This document shows positions 43,104 through 52,786 of a DNA stretch of 64,000 nucleotides, piece by piece. Each line of letters starts with the position of its first letter. Within the stretch, counting starts at the first letter, position 1. Origin of the DNA: SG8-30 sp964406445 (GTDB taxonomy: Bacteria > Pseudomonadota > Gammaproteobacteria > Steroidobacterales > Steroidobacteraceae); NCBI GenBank assembly GCA_964406445.1, contig CAYORU010000012.1, positions 20,097 to 84,096 of the forward strand. Reading direction: 5' to 3'. A program made the translations under genes and the position numbers. Below the pieces are notes generated by a model. That model did no database searches. It was not told the DNA's origin and saw only the letters and a list, made by a program, of their open reading frames with translations.

Positions 43104-44285
43104 TTGGCGGCGTCCCGGGCCCGGCTGGCGGCCGGCTTCTTCTGGTACTTCGCGGCCGTCGGGGTGTTCGTCCCGTACTGGCCGGTGTACCTGGACGCGC
43201 GGGGCCTCGACGCGCTGGCGATCGGATTCCTCATGAGCGTGTTCGCGGCGATGCGCGTGGTGGGCGCGCCGCTGTACGCGCACTGGGCCGACGCGTCGGG
43301 CCGGCCGCTGTCGCTGCTGCGCTTCGGCGCGGCCGCCTGCCTCGCCTGCGCGCTCGCCTTCCCCTGGCTCGGGCCGCTGCCGGCGCTCGCGCTGGCGCTT
43401 GCGCTCTACAGCGCGCTCTGGAACGGGATCGTGTCGGTCTACGACGCGCACGTGCTCGACCGGCTCGGCGCGGAGTCCGGCCGCTACGGCGCGCTGAGGC
43501 TGTGGGGCTCGGTCGGCTTCATCGCGACCTCGATCGCCGGCGGCGTGGCGCTCGCCGGGGAGCGCGTGGGGCTGCTCCCGTACCTGCTGGCGGCGCTGAT
43601 CGGCTGCACCTGGCTGTCGTTCGGCGGGCAGGGTGGAGGCGCGGCGCCCGCGCCGCGCCGCGAGGCGCCGCCGCTCGGTCCCCTGTTGCGCGACCGGCGG
43701 GTCATCGTGTTCCTGCTGGTGTCTTTCCTGATGCTCGCGAGCCACGGCGCCTACTACGGCTTCCTCTCGCTGTATCTCGCCGAGCACGGCCATTCGAGCT
43801 TCGCGATCGGGGCGCTGTGGGCCTGGGCCGTGGCCGCCGAGATCCTGGTGTTCCTGTGCGGCCGCTGGCTGCTCGAGCGCTTCAGCCTGCACGCGCTGGT
43901 CGTGGCCGCCGTCGCGGCGACGGCGCTGCGCTGGCTGCTGATCGCCACCTTTCCCGGGAACCTGGCGCTCGTGGCCCTGGCGCAGGCGGGCCACATGGCG
44001 AGCTTCGGGCTGTTCCATCTCTGTTCGGTCAACGTCGCCCGGCGCCTGTTCCCGGCCGGCGCGGCCGCGCGCGCTCAGGCGCTGCACGGCAGCGTAGGCT
44101 TCGGGCTCGGCGGCATGGTCGGCGCCGTCGCGGCAGGCTGGATCTGGGAGGCCGTCAGTCCGCAGGCGGCGTTCTACGCTTCCGCGGCCGTGGCGGCGCT
44201 CGCGACCCTCCTGGCCGCCGCGGGGCTCGGCGGCTTGCCGCCAGAGCGTGACGGCTATCCAGATTTTGGTAAATCGCGCGTGTAA
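43104..44285 (+). CDS. MFS transporter (MFS_1-like/HcaT-type)
   Basis: 393 residues with about 12 hydrophobic segments and the cytoplasmic loop pattern of the phenylpropionate/nucleoside-type MFS_1-like group (FWYFAAVGVFVPYWPVYLDA; GRYGALRLWGSVGFI). The TTG at 43104 comes one base after the aroC stop, so it is cotranscribed with aroC. Substrate cannot be determined. The terminal codons run to 44285, overlapping the putative fimV -35 element. Confidence 0.85.
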   Translation: MAASRARLAAGFFWYFAAVGVFVPYWPVYLDARGLDALAIGFLMSVFAAMRVVGAPLYAHWADASGRPLSLLRFGAAACLACALAFPWLGPLPALALALALYSALWNGIVSVYDAHVLDRLGAESGRYGALRLWGSVGFIATSIAGGVALAGERVGLLPYLLAALIGCTWLSFGGQGGGAAPAPRREAPPLGPLLRDRRVIVFLLVSFLMLASHGAYYGFLSLYLAEHGHSSFAIGALWAWAVAAEILVFLCGRWLLERFSLHALVVAAVAATALRWLLIATFPGNLALVALAQAGHMASFGLFHLCSVNVARRLFPAGAAARAQALHGSVGFGLGGMVGAVAAGWIWEAVSPQAAFYASAAVAALATLLAAAGLGGLPPERDGYPDFGKSRV

Positions 44286-44293
44286 GCTATATT
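44266..44293 (+). promoter_or_regulatory. Promoter upstream of fimV
   Basis: TTGGTA (44266-44271), 16-base spacer, TATATT (44288-44293), in a locally AT-rich stretch about 95 bases before the fimV ATG. Match to sigma-70 hexamers is 4/6 and 5/6. Confidence 0.6.
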
Positions 44294-44385
44294 CCGACGG
44301 TTCCTCGACTTGTGATTGATTTCACACCGATTTCGGCTGCCCGGGACGATCCTTCGGGCTTGGGGACGGCCGCTTGGGAGTCAAG

Positions 44386-47064
44386 ATGAGCTGGAAATTG
44401 CGCGCCGCGATGTCGGCGCTGCTGCTGGCGCCGCAAGCGGCCTGGGCGCTCGGCCTGGGGGACATCCGTCTCCAGTCCGCGCTGAACGAGCCCCTTTCGG
44501 CCGAGATCGACCTCGTGGCCCCGACCGCGGACGAGCTCTCCACGCTCTCCGCCCAGCTCGCATCCCGCGACCTGTTCCAGCGCTACGGACTCGACCGGCC
44601 GGCCTACCTGGACTCGGTCAAGTTCCAGGTCGGGCGGGGCCGCGACGGGCGCAGCGTCCTGCTCGTGTCCTCTGCCGCACCCATCGCCGAGCCGTTCGTG
44701 ACCTTCCTGGTCGAGGTCAACTGGCCGCGCGGGCGCCTGCTGCGCGAATACACGGTCCTGCTCGACCCGCCGGTCTTCGCCCCGGCGCCGGCCGCCCCGC
44801 CGGCTCCCGTCGCCGCCCCGCGCGCCGCGCCCACCGCGCCGCGTCCGGCCACGACGGCGCCGCGCCCGGCCCCCGGGCCGGCCCGCGAGACGGCGGTTGC
44901 GCCGGGCGGCAGCTACCCGGTCAGCGCCGGCGACACGCTGTCGCGAATCGCGGGCGAGCTCGGCGACGGCACGCGCTCCGGCACCAACCGCATGATGATC
45001 GCGCTGTTCCGGGCCAATCCGGACGCGTTCGCGGGCAACATCAACGTCCTCAAGGCCGGCGCCACGCTGCGCGTGCCGGGCCCGGAGGAGGTGCAGTCGA
45101 TCGGCGCGGCCGAGGCCTCGAGCGAGATCGGCCGGCAGATGGGCGCCTGGCAGGGCGGCGGCGCGACCGAAGCGCCGGCGCGGCTGCGGCTCGTCACGCC
45201 GCAGGAGGCGCCCGCCGAGCCGCTCGCCGCGGATGCAGGTGCGAGCGAGATCGAGGCGCGGATCGAGAGCCTGAACCGCGAGATCGGCGAGTCGCAGCGG
45301 CTGCTCGAGGTCCGCAGCGCCGAGCTGGCCGAGCTGCAGGCGCGCCTGCAGCGGCAGCGCGCCGCGGAACAGGCCGCGCCGCCGCCGGTCGCGGAGGCGC
45401 CGGTCGCAGAGCCGCCGGCCGCCGAGGCGCCCGTGGCCGAGCCGGCGGAGCCCTCGGCGGCCCCGCCTGCCGCCGAAGCGGCCCCGAAGCCTGCGGCCGA
45501 ACGGCCGGCCACCGAGCCCAAGCCGGCCAGTTTCTTCGACAGCCTGACCGACAACTGGACCTACGTCCTCGGCGCGGCGGTGCTGCTGCTCGGCGGCGGC
45601 CTCGCCTTCGGCTACGCGCGCCGCCGGCGCGAGCAGGACCTCGACGAGGCCCTGAGGACCTTCGACCCGCCCTCCGGCGCGCCGATCCCGTCCGAGACCG
45701 CGCGCCTGCGCGCGATCGCGCTCGGCTCCGACGACGCCGGGCTCGAAACCTCGACCTCCACGATGGAGGTCGAGGAGACGCCGCTGCCGATGCCTCGGCC
45801 GGCGATGCCTGCGGCGCGGACCGAGGCGGCCAAGCCGGCGCCTGCGTCGGCGCGCGCCGTCCGCCCGGACGACACGATCAGCGCCGAGGGGCCGATCGAC
45901 CTCGACCAGGCCGATGCCATGGCCGAGGCCGACTTCCACATGGCCTACGGCCTGTACGACCAGGCGGCCGACATCGTGAAGCTCGCGCAGGAGCGCGAGC
46001 CGCACCGCAACGACCTCAAGCTCAAGCTGCTCGAGATCCACTTCGTCTCCGGTAACAAGCAGCGCTTCCTCGAGGCGGCGCGCGCCCTCGACAAGTCGCG
46101 ATCGCCCGCCGACAGCGCGGACTGGGAACGCGTGGTCATCATGGGCAAGCAGATCGCCCCGGCGGATCCGCTGTTCGCGGCGGCACGGGTCGCAGGCGCG
46201 GGTGCCGCCGCGTCGATGGTCGACCTGAACCTGGAGGGCGGCGAGAGCCGCGTCGACCTCGAGCTGCTCGGCCCGCCGGTCGGCGACGAGGACATCGACC
46301 TCGACCTCGGCCGCGCGCTCTCCCGGTCGAAGCCCGCGAGCGACACGATCGAGAGCGAGGCCATCGACTTCGATCTCGGCGAGACCGAGACCCCGACCGC
46401 GGAGATGCCGCGCTCGGACCGCACCGCGGAGGTGCCGACGGTCGAGCTCGACGCCGGCGACGCGCCGACCGTCGAATCGACCCGCCTCGACCTCGGCGAG
46501 GAAGCGACGCTCAGGGCCAAGGTCGAGCGCCTCGGCGACACGGTTTCGCAGCCGGGCGTGGACGCCACCGCGGAGATGGCGGTGGACGAGCTCAACATCG
46601 ACCTGGGCGACTTCGGGGCGCTGCAGGAGATCCCAGACGAGGACGACGTGACGCTGTCCGCCGCGCCGGACGAGGGCGACGACCGCGGCACCGCGATCCT
46701 GCCCGAGCTCGTCGCCGGCGAGATGGACTTCGACCTCGGCGAGGAGCCGGGCGAGGATGCCGCGCCCACCGTGTCCGTCGACACGCGCGACGTGGACCTC
46801 GACATCGGCGCGAGCCTCGCGGGACGGGAGGACGAGCCCTCGGTCACCGAGAAGCTCTCGCTCGACCAGCTGTCGTCGACGATGTCCGACCTCGAGCCCG
46901 TCACCATGAGCGAGGTCGGCACCAAGCTCGACCTGGCGCGGGCCTACGTGGACATGGGCGACCCGGATGGCGCGCGCAGCATCCTCGAGGAAGTGCTCAA
47001 GGAAGGCAGCGTCTCGCAGAAGCGCGAGGCCCAGCGCCTGATCGACGGCCTGCCCGGGGCCTGA
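44386..47064 (+). CDS. fimV: FimV-like polar pilus/peptidoglycan-binding hub protein
   Basis: 892 residues from the ATG at 44386 (GGGAG five bases upstream). Signal peptide 1-21, FimV N-terminal domain about 22-130 (LGLGDIRLQSALNEPLSAEI), Pro/Ala linker, LysM about 176-235, coiled coil about 285-330, one transmembrane helix about 390-408, a cytoplasmic TPR region about 515-570, and the conserved C-terminal FimV domain about 821-892. Between 610 and 810 there is a long acidic disordered segment with repeated D-[IVLF]-D-L-G motifs. FimV organises polar type IV pili and type II secretion. It precedes truA, as in many gammaproteobacteria. Confidence 0.94.
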   Translation: MSWKLRAAMSALLLAPQAAWALGLGDIRLQSALNEPLSAEIDLVAPTADELSTLSAQLASRDLFQRYGLDRPAYLDSVKFQVGRGRDGRSVLLVSSAAPIAEPFVTFLVEVNWPRGRLLREYTVLLDPPVFAPAPAAPPAPVAAPRAAPTAPRPATTAPRPAPGPARETAVAPGGSYPVSAGDTLSRIAGELGDGTRSGTNRMMIALFRANPDAFAGNINVLKAGATLRVPGPEEVQSIGAAEASSEIGRQMGAWQGGGATEAPARLRLVTPQEAPAEPLAADAGASEIEARIESLNREIGESQRLLEVRSAELAELQARLQRQRAAEQAAPPPVAEAPVAEPPAAEAPVAEPAEPSAAPPAAEAAPKPAAERPATEPKPASFFDSLTDNWTYVLGAAVLLLGGGLAFGYARRRREQDLDEALRTFDPPSGAPIPSETARLRAIALGSDDAGLETSTSTMEVEETPLPMPRPAMPAARTEAAKPAPASARAVRPDDTISAEGPIDLDQADAMAEADFHMAYGLYDQAADIVKLAQEREPHRNDLKLKLLEIHFVSGNKQRFLEAARALDKSRSPADSADWERVVIMGKQIAPADPLFAAARVAGAGAAASMVDLNLEGGESRVDLELLGPPVGDEDIDLDLGRALSRSKPASDTIESEAIDFDLGETETPTAEMPRSDRTAEVPTVELDAGDAPTVESTRLDLGEEATLRAKVERLGDTVSQPGVDATAEMAVDELNIDLGDFGALQEIPDEDDVTLSAAPDEGDDRGTAILPELVAGEMDFDLGEEPGEDAAPTVSVDTRDVDLDIGASLAGREDEPSVTEKLSLDQLSSTMSDLEPVTMSEVGTKLDLARAYVDMGDPDGARSILEEVLKEGSVSQKREAQRLIDGLPGA

Positions 47065-47110
47065 GCCGGCCGCGCCCCGGCGCGGCCGTCGGGCCGGACC
47101 GAGTCGCCGC

Positions 47111-47902
47111 ATGCGCATCGCCGTCGGCGTCGAGTACGACGGCAGTCGTTTCCGCGGCTGGCAGCGGCAGGAGCGGGCGCCGAGCGTGCAGGCGGCGCTC
47201 GAGGAAGCGCTCGGCTTCGTCGCAGACCATCCCGTCGCCTTGACCTGCGCCGGCCGCACCGACGCCGGCGTGCATGCCACGGCGCAGGTGGCGCACTTCG
47301 ACAGCGACGCCCCGCGCAGCGCGCGCGCCTGGGTGCTCGGCGCCAACACTCGCCTTCCACCGGAGATCGCGCTGCTGTGGGCGGCGCCCGTGGAGCCGGG
47401 CTTCCATGCCCGGCATTCTGCGCTGTCGCGCAGCTACCGCTACGTCATCCAGAACCGGCTGTCGCGACCGGGCCTGTACCGGCGGCGCGTCTGCTGGGTC
47501 CACGAGCCGCTCGACGCGGAGCGCATGCACGAGGCCGCGCAGGCGCTGGTCGGTCAGCACGACTTCTCGGCCTTCCGCGCCGCCGAGTGCCAGTCGCGCA
47601 CGCCCGTCCGGCGCGTCGAGCGCATCTCCGTGCGGCGCGCGGGCGAATTCGTCGCGCTGGACGTCACCGCGAACGCGTTCCTGCACCACATGGTGCGCAA
47701 CATCGCGGGCACCTTGATCCAGGTCGGCTGCGGCGAGCGGCCCGCGAACGCGGTCGCCGACGCGCTCGCCTCCCGGGACCGCGCCGCGGCGGGCCCCACC
47801 GCGGATGCGGCGGGCCTCTACCTCACGCGGGTCCGCTACCCTCCCGAGGCCGGACTCGCGATGGCGGAGCCGGCCGCATGGGCTATGATCCCAGGCGTTT
47901 GA
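47111..47902 (+). CDS. truA: TruA, tRNA pseudouridine 38-40 synthase
   Basis: 263 residues. Catalytic Asp is in the AGRTDAGVHA motif (about residue 56). The body FDSDAPRSARAWVLGANTRL, FHARHSALSRSYRYVI and AFLHHMVRNIAGTLIQVG are standard. Modifies uridines 38-40 of tRNA anticodon arms. Starts 47 bases after fimV and leads the truA-accD-folC-dedD-cvpA-purF series. Confidence 0.97.
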   Translation: MRIAVGVEYDGSRFRGWQRQERAPSVQAALEEALGFVADHPVALTCAGRTDAGVHATAQVAHFDSDAPRSARAWVLGANTRLPPEIALLWAAPVEPGFHARHSALSRSYRYVIQNRLSRPGLYRRRVCWVHEPLDAERMHEAAQALVGQHDFSAFRAAECQSRTPVRRVERISVRRAGEFVALDVTANAFLHHMVRNIAGTLIQVGCGERPANAVADALASRDRAAAGPTADAAGLYLTRVRYPPEAGLAMAEPAAWAMIPGV

Positions 47903-47924
47903 TCCCGCGCCCGCAGGACCGCCC

Positions 47925-48803
47925 ATGACCTGGTTCGAGAAGATCATCCCCTCGCGCATCAAGACCGAGCGACGGACCCGCTCGGTGCCCGAAGGCCTGT
48001 GGATGAAGTGCCCGACCTGCGACTCGGTGCTCTACCGGCCGGAGGTCGAGCGCAACCTGCAGGTCTGCCCCAAGTGCTCGCACCACATGCGCATCGGCGG
48101 CCGCGACCGGCTGCTGCGGTTCCTCGACCCGGACGACGTGGAGGAACTCGGCACGGGGATCCTGCCGGAGGACCCGCTCAAGTTCCGCGACACCAAGAAG
48201 TACCGCGACCGCCTCGCCGCCGCGCAGAAGTCGACGGGTGAGGGCGACGCGCTGATCGTGATGGCCGGCCGGCTGAAGGGCGAAGGCATCGTCGCCACCG
48301 CCTTCGAGTTCGGGTTCCTCGGCGGCTCGATGGGCTCGGTCGTGGGCGAACGCTTCGTGCGCGGCGTGGACCACTGCCTGCGCCACCGGCTGCCTCTCGT
48401 GTGCTTCTCGGCGAGCGGCGGCGCGCGCATGCAGGAGGGCCTGCTGTCCCTGCTGCAGATGGCCAAGACCAGCGCGGCGCTGGCCGCCCTGGCGCGCGAG
48501 CGCCTGCCCTTCGTCTCGGTGCTCACCGACCCGACCACGGGCGGCGTGTCGGCGAGCCTCGCCATGCTCGGCGACGTGAACATCGCCGAGCCCAAGGCGC
48601 TGATCGGGTTCGCAGGGCCGCGGGTCATCCAGCAGACCGTGCGCGAGACGCTGCCGGAGGGCTTCCAGCGCAGCGAGTTCCTGCTCGAGCACGGCGCGAT
48701 CGACATGATCGTCGATCGGCGCGACCTGCGCGACCGGATCGCCGGCCTGCTCGGCATCCTGCTGCGACGCCCGGCGGCCGCGGCGGAGCGGCCCGCGGGG
48801 TGA
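47925..48803 (+). CDS. accD: AccD, acetyl-CoA carboxylase carboxyltransferase beta subunit
   Basis: 292 residues. The N-terminal zinc ribbon has CPTC and CPKC pairs (about residues 27-49), and the carboxyltransferase core shows GFLGGSMGSVVGERF, FSASGGARMQEG and VLTDPTTGGVSASLAMLGD. Works with AccA in malonyl-CoA formation for fatty acid synthesis. Stop overlaps the GTG start of folC. Confidence 0.97.
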   Translation: MTWFEKIIPSRIKTERRTRSVPEGLWMKCPTCDSVLYRPEVERNLQVCPKCSHHMRIGGRDRLLRFLDPDDVEELGTGILPEDPLKFRDTKKYRDRLAAAQKSTGEGDALIVMAGRLKGEGIVATAFEFGFLGGSMGSVVGERFVRGVDHCLRHRLPLVCFSASGGARMQEGLLSLLQMAKTSAALAALARERLPFVSVLTDPTTGGVSASLAMLGDVNIAEPKALIGFAGPRVIQQTVRETLPEGFQRSEFLLEHGAIDMIVDRRDLRDRIAGLLGILLRRPAAAAERPAG

Positions 48804-50065
48804 GGTTCGACAGCCTGCCGGGCTGGCTGGCGTGGCAGCAGGCCCTGCATCCCACCGCGATCGACCTGGGGCTCGAGCGCGTCGAGGCCGTGCTGGACGG
48901 GCTCGCGCTCGCCCGCCCGCGCGCGGTGCTGACGGTCGGCGGGACCAACGGCAAGGGTTCGGTCGCCGCCATGCTGGACGCGATGCTGCGCGCGGCCGGC
49001 TACGCGGTCGGCTGCTTCACCTCGCCGCACCTGCGCCGCTACAACGAGCGCATCCGGATCGGCGGCGTCGAGGCGACCGACGCGGCTCTGCTGGAAGCCT
49101 TCGACCGGATCGACCGGGTCCGCGGCGACACCAGCCTCACCTACTTCGAGTGGAACACGCTCGCGGCGCTGCTGCTGTTCGAGCGCGCGGAGGTCGACGT
49201 CGCCGTGCTCGAGGTCGGCCTCGGCGGCCGGCTCGACGCCGTGAATGCGGTGGATGCGGACGTGGCCGCGGTGGTGTCGATCGGCCTCGACCACACCGAG
49301 TGGCTCGGGCCGACCGTCGAGCACATCGGCCGCGAGAAGGCCGGCATCTTCCGGCCGGGCAGGGTGGCGGTCTTCGGTTCGCGGGCCATGCCCAACTCGG
49401 TCGGGGAGGCGGCCACCCGCATCGGCGCCCGGCTTCGCCGCCTCGGCGTCGACTTCGATTTCGTCGAGCGGCCCGACGGCTGGGACTACGTCTCGACGCG
49501 CGCGCGCCGTCCCGACCTGCCGCCGCCGGCGATCGGCGGGGCGATGCAGCTGGCGAACGCGTCCACCGCGCTCGCCGTGCTGGAGGCTGCCGAGCCCGCG
49601 CTGCTCGTGCCGGACGACGCCGTCCGCGCCGGGCTGTCGCGGGTGCGGCTCGCCGGCCGCTTCCAGGTGGTCGAGGGTCCGCCGCAGTGGATCCTCGACG
49701 TGGCGCACAATCCGGACGCGGCGCGCGCGCTCGCCGCGGCGCTGGCGGCGCGACCGGTCGCCGGGCGCACCCGGGCGGTGTGCGGCATCCTCGGTGACAA
49801 GGACGTGGCGGGCATCGGCGCGGCGCTCGCGGCCGTGGTCGACGAGTGGATCGCGGTGCGTCTCGAAGGCCCGCGCGGGCTGGCCGAGGGCGAACTCGCC
49901 GCGCGACTGGCGCCGGCCGTGGGCCGGCCCGTGGGACAGGCGCCCTCGGTCGCGGCGGGGATGGCCACGGCCGGCGCCCGCTCCCAGCCGGGCGAGCGCG
50001 TGCTCGTATTCGGTTCGTTCCTGACCGTCGGCGGGGCGCTCGACTGGCTCGACCTGCCCGGCTGA
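48800..50065 (+). CDS. folC: FolC, dihydrofolate synthase/folylpolyglutamate synthase
   Basis: 421 residues from a GTG overlapping the accD stop (GTGA). ATP-binding loop TVGGTNGKGSVAAML, TSPHLRRYNERIRI, EVGLGGRLDAVNAV and LDHTEWLG are the bacterial FolC signatures; the C-terminal domain carries DVAHNPDAARAL. Adds glutamates to dihydropteroate and folates. With folE2, folD and glyA it forms the folate theme of this window. Confidence 0.97.
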   Translation: MRFDSLPGWLAWQQALHPTAIDLGLERVEAVLDGLALARPRAVLTVGGTNGKGSVAAMLDAMLRAAGYAVGCFTSPHLRRYNERIRIGGVEATDAALLEAFDRIDRVRGDTSLTYFEWNTLAALLLFERAEVDVAVLEVGLGGRLDAVNAVDADVAAVVSIGLDHTEWLGPTVEHIGREKAGIFRPGRVAVFGSRAMPNSVGEAATRIGARLRRLGVDFDFVERPDGWDYVSTRARRPDLPPPAIGGAMQLANASTALAVLEAAEPALLVPDDAVRAGLSRVRLAGRFQVVEGPPQWILDVAHNPDAARALAAALAARPVAGRTRAVCGILGDKDVAGIGAALAAVVDEWIAVRLEGPRGLAEGELAARLAPAVGRPVGQAPSVAAGMATAGARSQPGERVLVFGSFLTVGGALDWLDLPG

Positions 50066-50117
50066 CGGCCGGGGTACAATACGAGGCCTGCCCGCGGCCC
50101 ACGGGTTTCCCTGACCG

Positions 50118-50678
50118 ATGGAGAGAGCGACCCAGGAGCGACTGGTCGGCGCCGTGATCCTCGTGGTCGCGGTGATCGCGATCGTGCCGGCGGTGCTCAC
50201 CGGGCCCAAGTCGCCGTCCGAGCCTCCGCCACCGCGGGCCACTACGGCGATGAAGAGCCTCGAGATCGACCTGGCGCCAACCCCGGCGCCGTCCGCGGCG
50301 CTGATGCCCGAGCCGATCCCCCCCACGCCGCCGGTGCAACCGGCGCCGGAGCAGGGCGCCGTACCGGTTCCGCCGAGCAGCGTGCCGGCGCCGGCGCAGG
50401 CGGCCGGGGCCGCGCCGGCCGCCACGGCGCCGCCCGCCCCCGCGAACGAGGCCTGGGCAGTCCAGCTCGGCGCCTTCGCGGCCGAGGCCGCGGCGCAGAA
50501 GCTGGTCGCCGAGCTGCGCGCGCGCGGCTATCCGGCCTTCATCGCCGAGCATCGTGCCGACGGCAGGGTGCTGCACCGCGTCCGGGTGGGGCCCGAGCAG
50601 GAGCGCGCGCGCGCCGACACGCTGGCCGCCCGCCTCGGCAAGGACGGCTATCCGGGCACGGTGGCCCGCCATCCCTGA
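50118..50678 (+). CDS. dedD: SPOR-domain protein, DedD-like
   Basis: 186 residues. One N-terminal transmembrane helix (about 11-27), a Pro/Ala-rich periplasmic linker (about 35-108) and a C-terminal SPOR domain (about 110-184, WAVQLGAFAAEAAAQKLVAE). SPOR domains bind denuded glycan strands at the division septum. Location between folC and cvpA is that of dedD. A TACAAT at 50075-50080 may be a local -10. The polyproline linker makes it an EF-P client candidate. Confidence 0.9.
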   Translation: MERATQERLVGAVILVVAVIAIVPAVLTGPKSPSEPPPPRATTAMKSLEIDLAPTPAPSAALMPEPIPPTPPVQPAPEQGAVPVPPSSVPAPAQAAGAAPAATAPPAPANEAWAVQLGAFAAEAAAQKLVAELRARGYPAFIAEHRADGRVLHRVRVGPEQERARADTLAARLGKDGYPGTVARHP

Positions 50679-50741
50679 GCGAGGGCCGCGCTGACCGCGT
50701 TCGGGTAGAATTGCGGCCTGCCCGCCGGAGCCCGCCCACGC

Positions 50742-51254
50742 ATGAACGGTGCCGACTACCTCTTCGCCGCGATCGCGCTGTTCTCGGTGGCGGCCGGCGC
50801 GCTGCGCGGCTTCGTCCGCGAGGCGATCCTGCTGCTGGCCTGGCTGGTCGGCCTGTGGCTCGCCTGGCACTACGCCTACCTCCTGCACCCGTACTTCGGC
50901 GGCGCGCTCGACTCGCCCACGCTGCGCGAGTGGGCCGGCCGCATCGTGCTCCTGGTGGCGGCGGTCTTCGCCGGCTCCCTGCTGGCCTCGTTCGTGGCCT
51001 GGCTGCTGCATCGCAACGGCGGTCTCGCGGCCACCGACCGCGCGCTCGGCGCGCTGTTCGGCGCGGCGAGGGCGCTCGTGATCGTCGGCGTGGTGGTGCT
51101 GGCGGCGCGCGGTCTCGGCATGCAGGGCGCCGAGTGGTGGACGTCGTCGCGCGTGATGCCCTACGCGGAGTACGTCTCGAACTGGCTGGAGCGTTATGCC
51201 GAGCCGGCCGTCCGGCCGCTGTTCGGAGTGCCGTCGCAAGCTTCCCGCGGGTGA
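50742..51254 (+). CDS. cvpA: CvpA family membrane protein
   Basis: 170 residues with four predicted transmembrane helices; ADYLFAAIALFSVAAGALRG and GFVREAILLLAWLVGLWLA are typical of CvpA, and the conserved VRPLF occurs near the end. Required for colicin V production in Escherichia coli, with a wider but ill-defined envelope role. A TAGAAT at 50706-50711 is a possible -10. Four bases separate its stop from purF. Confidence 0.93.
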   Translation: MNGADYLFAAIALFSVAAGALRGFVREAILLLAWLVGLWLAWHYAYLLHPYFGGALDSPTLREWAGRIVLLVAAVFAGSLLASFVAWLLHRNGGLAATDRALGALFGAARALVIVGVVVLAARGLGMQGAEWWTSSRVMPYAEYVSNWLERYAEPAVRPLFGVPSQASRG

Positions 51255-51258
51255 TGCC

Positions 51259-52767
51259 ATGTGCGGAATAGTCGGAATCGTCGGGCACTCGCCGGTCAAC
51301 CAGCGGATCTACGACGCGCTGACCGTGCTCCAGCACCGAGGCCAGGACGCGGCGGGCATCATGACCATGCGCGACGACGAGCTGTTCGTGCGCAAGGACA
51401 ACGGGCTGGTGCGGGACGTGTTCCACCAGCGCCACATGCTGCAGCTGGCCGGCAACATCGGCATCGGCCACGTGCGCTACCCGACCGCGGGCTGCGACAG
51501 CGTCGACGAGGCGCAGCCGTTCTACGTGAACTCGCCTTTCGGCATCGGGCTCGCCCACAACGGCAACCTGACCAACGTCGCCGAGCTGACCGCCGCGCTG
51601 GTCCGCGGCGACCGCCGGCACCTGAACACGAGCAGCGACTCCGAGGTGCTGCTCAACGTCCTGGCCAGCGAGCTGCAGAAGAACCCGGCCGGGCACCTAG
51701 AGCCGGCCGACCTGTTCGCCGCGCTCGAGGCGCTGTTCCGCCGCTGCCGCGGCGGCTTCGCGGTGGTGACGCTGATCGTCGGCCACGGCGTCCTCGGCTT
51801 CCGCGATCCGCACGGCATCCGGCCGCTGATCCTCGGCCGGCGGGAGTCGGCCCGCGGGCCGGAGTGGATGCTGGCCTCGGAGAGCGTGGCGCTCGACATG
51901 CTCGGCTTCCGCCTCGAGCGGGACGTCGAGCCGGGCGAGGCCGTCTACGTCGACAGGCAGGGCAGGCTCCACAGCCACCGCTGCGCGCCGGCCGAGCGGC
52001 ACACGCCCTGCATCTTCGAGTACGTGTACTTCGCGCGCCCCGACACGATCATCGACAACATCTCGGTGCACAAGGCGCGCATGCGCATGGGCGAGCGCCT
52101 CGCCGACAAGATCCGCCGGCTGCGCCCGGGCCACGACATCGACGTGGTGATCCCGATCCCCGACACCAGCCGCACCAGCGCGATGCAGCTCGCTGCCTCG
52201 CTCGGGGTGAAGTACCGCGAGGGCTTCGTCAAGAACCGCTACATCGGCCGGACCTTCATCATGCCGGGGCAGGAGATGCGCCAGAAGTCGGTGCGCGGCA
52301 AGCTGAACGCGATCGACCTCGAGTTCCGCAACCGCAACGTGCTGCTGGTCGACGACTCGATCGTGCGCGGGACGACCTCGGCGCAGATCATCGACGTGGC
52401 CCGCGAGGCCGGCGCGCGCAAGGTCTACTTCGCCTCGGCCGCGCCGCCGGTGCGCTTCCCGAACGTGTACGGCATCGACATGCCGGTGGCGGCCGAGCTG
52501 GTCGCGGCGGGGCGCAGCGAGGAGGAAGTCGCGCGGATCATCGGCGCCGACTGGCTGGTGTACCAGGACCTCGACGACCTCGTGGCCGCCTGCCGCCACG
52601 ACAACGCCCACATCGAGGAATTCGACACGTCCTGCTTCTCCGGCGAGTACGTCACCGGCGACGTGGACGAGGAGTACCTCGGCCGGCTCATCCGCGAGCG
52701 CGCCGACGAGGTCAAGGCGCAGCGTCGCGACGAGCCCGGCGCGCGCCGCCCGGTGCGCGTGGTCTGA
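51259..52767 (+). CDS. purF: PurF, amidophosphoribosyltransferase
   Basis: 502 residues. The N-terminal nucleophile Cys is residue 2 (MCGIVGIVGHSPVN) with no propeptide, as in the Escherichia coli class. Glutaminase motifs LQHRGQDAAGIMT and IGIGHVRYPTAG, and PRPP-binding loop NVLLVDDSIVRGTTSAQI, are intact. First committed step of purine synthesis, complementing purL at 7.2-11.1 kb. Confidence 0.98.
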   Translation: MCGIVGIVGHSPVNQRIYDALTVLQHRGQDAAGIMTMRDDELFVRKDNGLVRDVFHQRHMLQLAGNIGIGHVRYPTAGCDSVDEAQPFYVNSPFGIGLAHNGNLTNVAELTAALVRGDRRHLNTSSDSEVLLNVLASELQKNPAGHLEPADLFAALEALFRRCRGGFAVVTLIVGHGVLGFRDPHGIRPLILGRRESARGPEWMLASESVALDMLGFRLERDVEPGEAVYVDRQGRLHSHRCAPAERHTPCIFEYVYFARPDTIIDNISVHKARMRMGERLADKIRRLRPGHDIDVVIPIPDTSRTSAMQLAASLGVKYREGFVKNRYIGRTFIMPGQEMRQKSVRGKLNAIDLEFRNRNVLLVDDSIVRGTTSAQIIDVAREAGARKVYFASAAPPVRFPNVYGIDMPVAAELVAAGRSEEEVARIIGADWLVYQDLDDLVAACRHDNAHIEEFDTSCFSGEYVTGDVDEEYLGRLIRERADEVKAQRRDEPGARRPVRVV

Positions 52768-52786
52768 CGCCGGCCGCCGCGCCGCG

